In this document: in pieces, positions 6,587 to 10,372 of the stretch | Layout: the number at the start of each line of letters is the position of its first letter | How positions within the stretch are numbered: position 1 is the stretch's first letter | NCBI GenBank assembly: GCA_024645155.1 | Contig: JAHEGF010000106.1 | Location: forward strand, 1-10,372 | Length of the DNA: 10,372 bases | Reading direction: 5' to 3' | Source: Phyllobacteriaceae bacterium | GTDB lineage: Bacteria; Pseudomonadota; Alphaproteobacteria; Rhizobiales; Rhizobiaceae | Translations under genes and position numbers: made by a program | Notes under the pieces: generated by a model | Databases searched by the model: none | What the model saw: the letters and a program-made list of their open reading frames with translations, nothing else | Told to the model about the DNA's origin: nothing

Positions 6587-8659
6587 ATGAGCGATCGCGA
6601 TAAGCGCAACAAGACTGGTCAAGTGCCGGGGTTTGAGGACGCGCAGGTGCCGTTCGCACCGGTCGGGTCGGCAACATTCGATGATGAACTCGAAATTGAC
6701 CGTATTTTCAGAAGGATATGGCGAAAGAAATGGACAATCCTGCTTTCCACGATCGCGTGCTTCATTTTCGCAGTTCTGGCGATTGCCGCGATAAGGGGAG
6801 GCGACAGGCACAAGACCTATCGCTATATCGTTCAGTTTACCTTCAACGGACGTGAAATCGGCGAATACCCGAATGGCAGTCCGTTTGCGATGCGTGACCT
6901 GTTGGCGCCATCAATTCTGGCTGATGTACACCAGACAAATCGCCTGGACGAATTCGGCATCGACGGCGCCACTTTTCCGGACCGTGTTTCAATCTCGCCC
7001 TTCGCCGCTGACAGGGAAGCAATTCTAAGCCGGTACCAGACGGAATATGACAAGTGGATTACGTCGGCAACCGAACTGCGTGAACTCCCCGATCGCGCTG
7101 CCGAGGAACTGCGAAGGGCCTCGCAATATTCCGCGCTGATCGAGTTCAGTGACTTTGACGGGACGGTTCCCGCCGACCGCGCCGGAAAAATTGTCCGCAA
7201 TATTGTCGAGACGTGGGCGCGAAAAGCGGTCGAGGAACGCGGGGTCATCCGGGTAAACATAGACCGCATATCTCCCGCTTTGTTTGACGAGGCCAGTTTC
7301 GCCTGGCTGGCACCGCTCAACCAGTTGCGGTCATTCAAGCAGCGCGCGACGGCGTTGTCGGGGTTCATCGATGCGATAGAAGAGCAGCCAAACGGATCGG
7401 TCGTCACTGATTCAGAGACCGGTTTCAATATTCCGTCGCTGAAAGCTCGGTTGAACAACGCCAACATCGGATTGATGGAACTGCCGGTTATGTGGTCACG
7501 GCATAACCTGGCAAAGGCCGACATTGCCCGCTTGCCGCTCAAATTGTACTCGGATGAGATTTTCGATCCGCAAATGGTTCTCAAACAGGATTATCTCGTC
7601 GCCCTGGATCTTGCCACCGAGCGCATTTCCTTGTTGCGGCAGGACGTAAACGCAATTCTTGAAGAGCCAAATGGCGGTACCGTTACGGACCCGCAGTCAG
7701 GCTTTACCGCCTACGATATCGTGCAGCTGCTTGATGATTTGGAAAAATTGCAGATCGACACATTGCGTTCACCGATCGTCGAATTGGGAATAAGCAGGGA
7801 TCTGGATGTCGTTGCGCTGCATTATGAAGCACAATTAAACCGGGCAAAGAGAAAACGCATCCAGTTGGCGGCAGCCTACAAGGTGATCGATGACGCCGGC
7901 GACCGGTATAGCGGACACGCCAAAACGCAGGAACCTTCCAGAGGCGAAGACAGTCCCGACAGATTGTTTTCGGGAAACGGCAGTACGGTCATTCCGCAAC
8001 TGGGGGACGGCTTTATCGACCGCCTGATACGATTGTCCGAACAGGGTGGGGACACCGCGTTTAGGCAGGAACTGACCCGTGAATCGATCGCAATCCAGCG
8101 CGAAATTACGGAAGTCGATGCGGAAATCGCGCGTATCGATCAATTTCTTGAAAAGCTCAGGCAGCACGAGAATGATCTCCCCACCGACAGCAGTCCGCGA
8201 GCCAGGCTTGCGAAGGAATACTCTCAAAGAGTGGAGAGCGAACTGCCAAAGGCAATCACATTGCTGCAGGAATACGCAGGCATAACAAGACGGCTTGCCC
8301 TGCGCATGCGCTATGCACAGGAGATCCATGCCATCCTGTTTGCGGGCGAAGATAACCCCGCGGTAAAGCCTGACTACTACCTGCGTGATGTCGACACAGG
8401 CAATGCCGGAACGGAGTCCGTGCTGGCCGATTTTCGCGAAATTACCGAAATCGCCAATCGAATCTACGATTTGGTGGGAAAGGAAAATTTCGGCGAATCC
8501 AATGGTTTGTATCGCGCATTGGGCGAGGTCGAAGTGCTACGCGAACCACTGCTGACGCGTTCGAATTTGCTGCTGGCGGTCGGACTGGCACTTGCTGGAT
8601 TTATGCTCGCCCTTTTCTATGTGCTCTTCAAGCCGGCAACGCGGCGAATGGAAACGTAA
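6587..8659 (+). CDS. large membrane-anchored polysaccharide co-polymerase-like (Wzz-type) protein
   Basis: This 690-residue protein has a cytoplasmic N-terminus of about 48 residues, a membrane helix near 50-69 (TILLSTIACFIFAVLAIAAI), a long extracytoplasmic region of about 590 residues, and a second helix near 660-682 before a short basic tail. Helical, probably coiled-coil stretches lie around 495-580. This two-helix topology is that of Wzz-type chain-length regulators and related export proteins. However, it is longer than typical Wzz, shows no clear proline-rich motif beside the second helix, and has no C-terminal tyrosine-kinase domain. An internal repeat of about 93 residues occupies roughly 240-424. 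The start ATG has AGGG four bases upstream. Its ATG overlaps the stop of a remnant frame. The polysaccharide role is inferred from topology; the exact family is not identified. Confidence 0.65.
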   Translation: MSDRDKRNKTGQVPGFEDAQVPFAPVGSATFDDELEIDRIFRRIWRKKWTILLSTIACFIFAVLAIAAIRGGDRHKTYRYIVQFTFNGREIGEYPNGSPFAMRDLLAPSILADVHQTNRLDEFGIDGATFPDRVSISPFAADREAILSRYQTEYDKWITSATELRELPDRAAEELRRASQYSALIEFSDFDGTVPADRAGKIVRNIVETWARKAVEERGVIRVNIDRISPALFDEASFAWLAPLNQLRSFKQRATALSGFIDAIEEQPNGSVVTDSETGFNIPSLKARLNNANIGLMELPVMWSRHNLAKADIARLPLKLYSDEIFDPQMVLKQDYLVALDLATERISLLRQDVNAILEEPNGGTVTDPQSGFTAYDIVQLLDDLEKLQIDTLRSPIVELGISRDLDVVALHYEAQLNRAKRKRIQLAAAYKVIDDAGDRYSGHAKTQEPSRGEDSPDRLFSGNGSTVIPQLGDGFIDRLIRLSEQGGDTAFRQELTRESIAIQREITEVDAEIARIDQFLEKLRQHENDLPTDSSPRARLAKEYSQRVESELPKAITLLQEYAGITRRLALRMRYAQEIHAILFAGEDNPAVKPDYYLRDVDTGNAGTESVLADFREITEIANRIYDLVGKENFGESNGLYRALGEVEVLREPLLTRSNLLLAVGLALAGFMLALFYVLFKPATRRMET
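7373..7705 (+). repeat. internal protein repeat within the Wzz-like gene (two units, ~93 residues apart)
   Basis: Residues 263-280 (AIEEQPNGSVVTDSETGF) and 356-373 (AILEEPNGGTVTDPQSGF) are clearly related, and the flanking helices align over most of a 93-residue unit. The coordinates run from the start of the first motif (7373) to the end of the second (7705). A third, much weaker version may follow (YKVIDDAGD near residue 431). The repeat lies in the extracytoplasmic domain, so it probably lengthens it. Confidence 0.7.
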
Positions 8660-8730
8660 AGTTCCGCGTTCGAGTGTTTTGAGGATTGATTTTTCTTGAA
8701 TTGCCGTTGTGACAGACTAAACAGGCTCGC

Positions 8731-8778
8731 ATGAAGCAATCGAAAGTGCGGGCCTGCGGCTCGGTGGCACCCTCATGA
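8731..8778 (+). CDS. short upstream ORF overlapping the cysD start (possible leader peptide)
   Basis: Fifteen codons, MKQSKVRACGSVAPS, run from ATG 8731 to TGA 8776-8778. The stop overlaps the cysD ATG as ATGA. ACAGG lies five bases before the start and could bind ribosomes, whereas the cysD ATG itself has no clear ribosome binding site. Translation of cysD could therefore depend on ribosomes finishing this ORF. A single cysteine codon (8755-8757) makes a cysteine-sensing role conceivable but weakly supported. It may also be chance. Confidence 0.3.
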   Translation: MKQSKVRACGSVAPS

Positions 8779-9680
8779 CAGCAACCATGACCCATCTGCA
8801 GCGGCTTGAAGCCGAAGCCATTCATATATTCCGGGAAGTTGCTGCAACGTTCTCCAAGCCGGTGATGCTCTATTCGATCGGTAAGGACTCATCGGTAATG
8901 TTGCGCCTGGCTGCAAAGGCCCTTTTCCCTGCCAAGCCGCCATTTCAGTTTTTACACGTGGACACGACCTGGAAGTTCCGTGAAATGATCGAATTTCGCG
9001 ATGCAACAGTGAAGAAACTCGGAATTGATCTGCTGGTTCATGTCAATGAGGACGGCGTCGCGCAGAACATCAACCCGTTCGATCACGGCTCAAACACCCA
9101 TACGAACATCATGAAAACCGTGGCGCTTCGCCAGGCGTTGGACAAGTATGGCTTCGATGCGGCATTCGGCGGCGGACGCCGTGATGAAGAAAAGTCGCGG
9201 GCCAAGGAGCGCATTTTTTCCTTCCGCGACGAAAAACATGCCTGGGATCCGAAAAACCAGCGCCCGGAAATGTGGAAAATCTACAATACGCGCATCAAAC
9301 CGGGAGAATCCATCCGGGTGTTTCCCCTGTCCAACTGGACCGAACTCGACATCTGGCAGTACATCTTGCTGGAGAACATTCCGATCGTGCCACTCTATTT
9401 TGCCAAAACACGCCCGGTCGTCGAACGTGACGGCATGCTGATCATGGTCGACGACGATCGAATGAAAATTCGCGACGGCGAGATAGTCGAAAGGCGCAAG
9501 ATCCGCTTCAGGACGTTGGGGTGTTACCCGCTTACCGCAGCAATCGAGTCCGATGCCGAAACGGTTGAAGCAATTGTCCAGGAAATGCTGATCGCCCGCA
9601 CTTCCGAACGCCAGGGACGGCTGATCGACAATGATGAAACGGGTTCGATGGAAAAGAAAAAACGCGAAGGATATTTCTGA
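8775..9680 (+). CDS. cysD: sulfate adenylyltransferase subunit 2 (ATP sulfurylase small subunit)
   Basis: CysD catalyses the formation of adenosine 5'-phosphosulfate from ATP and sulfate, driven by GTP hydrolysis in its partner CysN. The 301-residue protein matches the family's usual ~302 residues throughout. LEAEAIHIFREVAA opens the protein, the PP-loop is SIGKDSS (34-40), GGGRRDEEKSRAKER begins at residue 132, FPLSNWTELDIWQYI follows, and the C-terminus is RTSERQGR...GSMEKKKREGYF. ATG 8775 is used; ATG 8784 is a close alternative. Only two bases separate its stop from cysN. The upstream gene codes for a Wzz-like membrane protein, so the sulfate activated here may also feed a sulfated polysaccharide, as NodPQ homologues do for Nod factors. 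The enzyme is cytoplasmic. Confidence 0.97.
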   Translation: MTATMTHLQRLEAEAIHIFREVAATFSKPVMLYSIGKDSSVMLRLAAKALFPAKPPFQFLHVDTTWKFREMIEFRDATVKKLGIDLLVHVNEDGVAQNINPFDHGSNTHTNIMKTVALRQALDKYGFDAAFGGGRRDEEKSRAKERIFSFRDEKHAWDPKNQRPEMWKIYNTRIKPGESIRVFPLSNWTELDIWQYILLENIPIVPLYFAKTRPVVERDGMLIMVDDDRMKIRDGEIVERRKIRFRTLGCYPLTAAIESDAETVEAIVQEMLIARTSERQGRLIDNDETGSMEKKKREGYF

Positions 9681-9682
9681 CC

Positions 9683-10372
9683 ATGCCGACGCAGGCAGCA
9701 ACAGGGCAAGCAGATGCGGTTCGCACATTTCTGGCCGAGCAGGAACGCAAATCGCTGTTGCGTTTTCTGACTTGTGGCTCTGTCGACGATGGCAAGTCAA
9801 CGCTGATCGGCCGGCTGCTTTTTGATACCAAGCTGATTTTTGAGGATCAACTGGCCACGCTGGAGAACGATTCCCGCAAGCATGGAACCACCGGCGACGA
9901 TATTGACCTGGCGCTCCTGGTCGATGGCCTGGAAGCGGAACGCGAACAGGGCATTACGATTGATGTGGCCTATCGATTTTTTGCGACGCCCAGGCGCAAG
10001 TTCATTGTCGCCGATACGCCCGGTCATGAACAATACACGCGGAATATGGCGACCGGTGCCTCGACCGCCGATCTCGCCGTAGTCTTGATCGATGCCCGCA
10101 AGGGTGTGCTGCAACAAACCCGGCGCCATAGCTTTATTGCCTCGCTGCTTGGCATCCGCAACGTCGTGCTTGCGGTCAACAAGATCGACCTTGTCGATTA
10201 CGAGCAAACGACCTTCGAAAATATTGTTTCCGATTTCCAGGAATTCTCTCAAGTGCTTGGTTTTGAGCATGTCATGGCCATCCCCTTGTCTGCGCGCTAT
10301 GGCGACAATGTCACAACCCGCTCGGACAAAATGCAATGGTATGGCGGACCGACATTGCTCGAACATCTTGAA
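9683..10372 (+). CDS. cysN: sulfate adenylyltransferase subunit 1, GTPase (CysN or CysNC), 3' end outside window
   Basis: The first 230 codons of the GTPase subunit are present, and the frame is open to the window edge. The translation-factor-type GTPase motifs are GSVDDGKST (32-40), the switch I segment EREQGITIDVAYRFF, DTPGHEQY from residue 111, and NKID (166-169). It couples GTP hydrolysis to APS synthesis by CysD, whose gene ends two bases upstream; GAAGGA about 11 bases before the ATG may be the ribosome binding site. In many alphaproteobacteria this protein is fused to an APS kinase domain (CysC), making PAPS directly. Whether that is so here cannot be seen, because the C-terminal part is cut off. 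Confidence 0.96.
   Translation, partial: MPTQAATGQADAVRTFLAEQERKSLLRFLTCGSVDDGKSTLIGRLLFDTKLIFEDQLATLENDSRKHGTTGDDIDLALLVDGLEAEREQGITIDVAYRFFATPRRKFIVADTPGHEQYTRNMATGASTADLAVVLIDARKGVLQQTRRHSFIASLLGIRNVVLAVNKIDLVDYEQTTFENIVSDFQEFSQVLGFEHVMAIPLSARYGDNVTTRSDKMQWYGGPTLLEHLE

Noticed and set aside
6399..6590. A 63-codon ORF containing ...GRTS followed by GMHDESTPE..., which fits a lasso precursor on paper: Thr at -2, Gly1 and Glu9.
   Set aside because: From about 6402 to 6564 it follows the decayed copy of the cyclase gene in the same frame as the original (PEWRVATA against GELALAAR), it has no Tyr-x-x-Pro-type leader motif, and its composition is not peptide-like. The core pattern is most likely coincidence.
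8660..8730. Promoter or riboswitch upstream of cysD.
   Set aside because: TTGAAT near 8697 has no acceptable -10 box at normal spacing, and no riboswitch fold could be recognised.

Overview
The window looks like the chromosome of an alphaproteobacterium of moderately high GC. The tRNA-Gln (with encoded CCA), the close CysD/CysN pair and the codon use all fit this, but I cannot name a genus. All genes I can support lie on the plus strand.

Layout. Positions 1-279 hold no recognised gene, only a weak small ORF and a plausible tRNA promoter. A tRNA-Gln(UUG) sits at 280-354, followed by a terminator-like hairpin. From 528 to 5941 runs a tightly packed five-gene cassette: an HprK-like P-loop kinase, a fused ABC exporter, a PqqD-like peptide-recognition protein, a small transglutaminase-like protease (lasso 'B2' type) and an asparagine-synthetase-like enzyme lacking the glutaminase cysteine. 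The last four genes overlap end to start. This is the tool set of a lasso-peptide (RiPP) pathway: recognition of the leader by PqqD/B1, leader cleavage by B2, macrolactam closure by the asparagine-synthetase homologue, export by the ABC protein, and probable phosphorylation of the peptide by the kinase. I found no convincing precursor peptide gene in the window, which is the most interesting open point.

The 645-base gap at 5942-6586 is not ordinary spacer. It carries a collinear, frameshifted, badly decayed copy of the end of the B2 gene and the first ~130 codons of the asparagine-synthetase gene, about 2.1 kb downstream of the originals. An earlier tandem duplication in the cassette is the simplest explanation.

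From 6587 the content changes. A 690-residue protein, anchored in the membrane at both ends and with an internal repeat, resembles polysaccharide co-polymerases (Wzz-type). It is followed by cysD and the start of cysN (or a cysNC fusion), which make APS from sulfate and ATP. Beside a polysaccharide chain-length-type protein this pair may serve a sulfated surface polysaccharide as well as cysteine synthesis. A 15-codon ORF overlaps the cysD start and may couple or regulate its translation.
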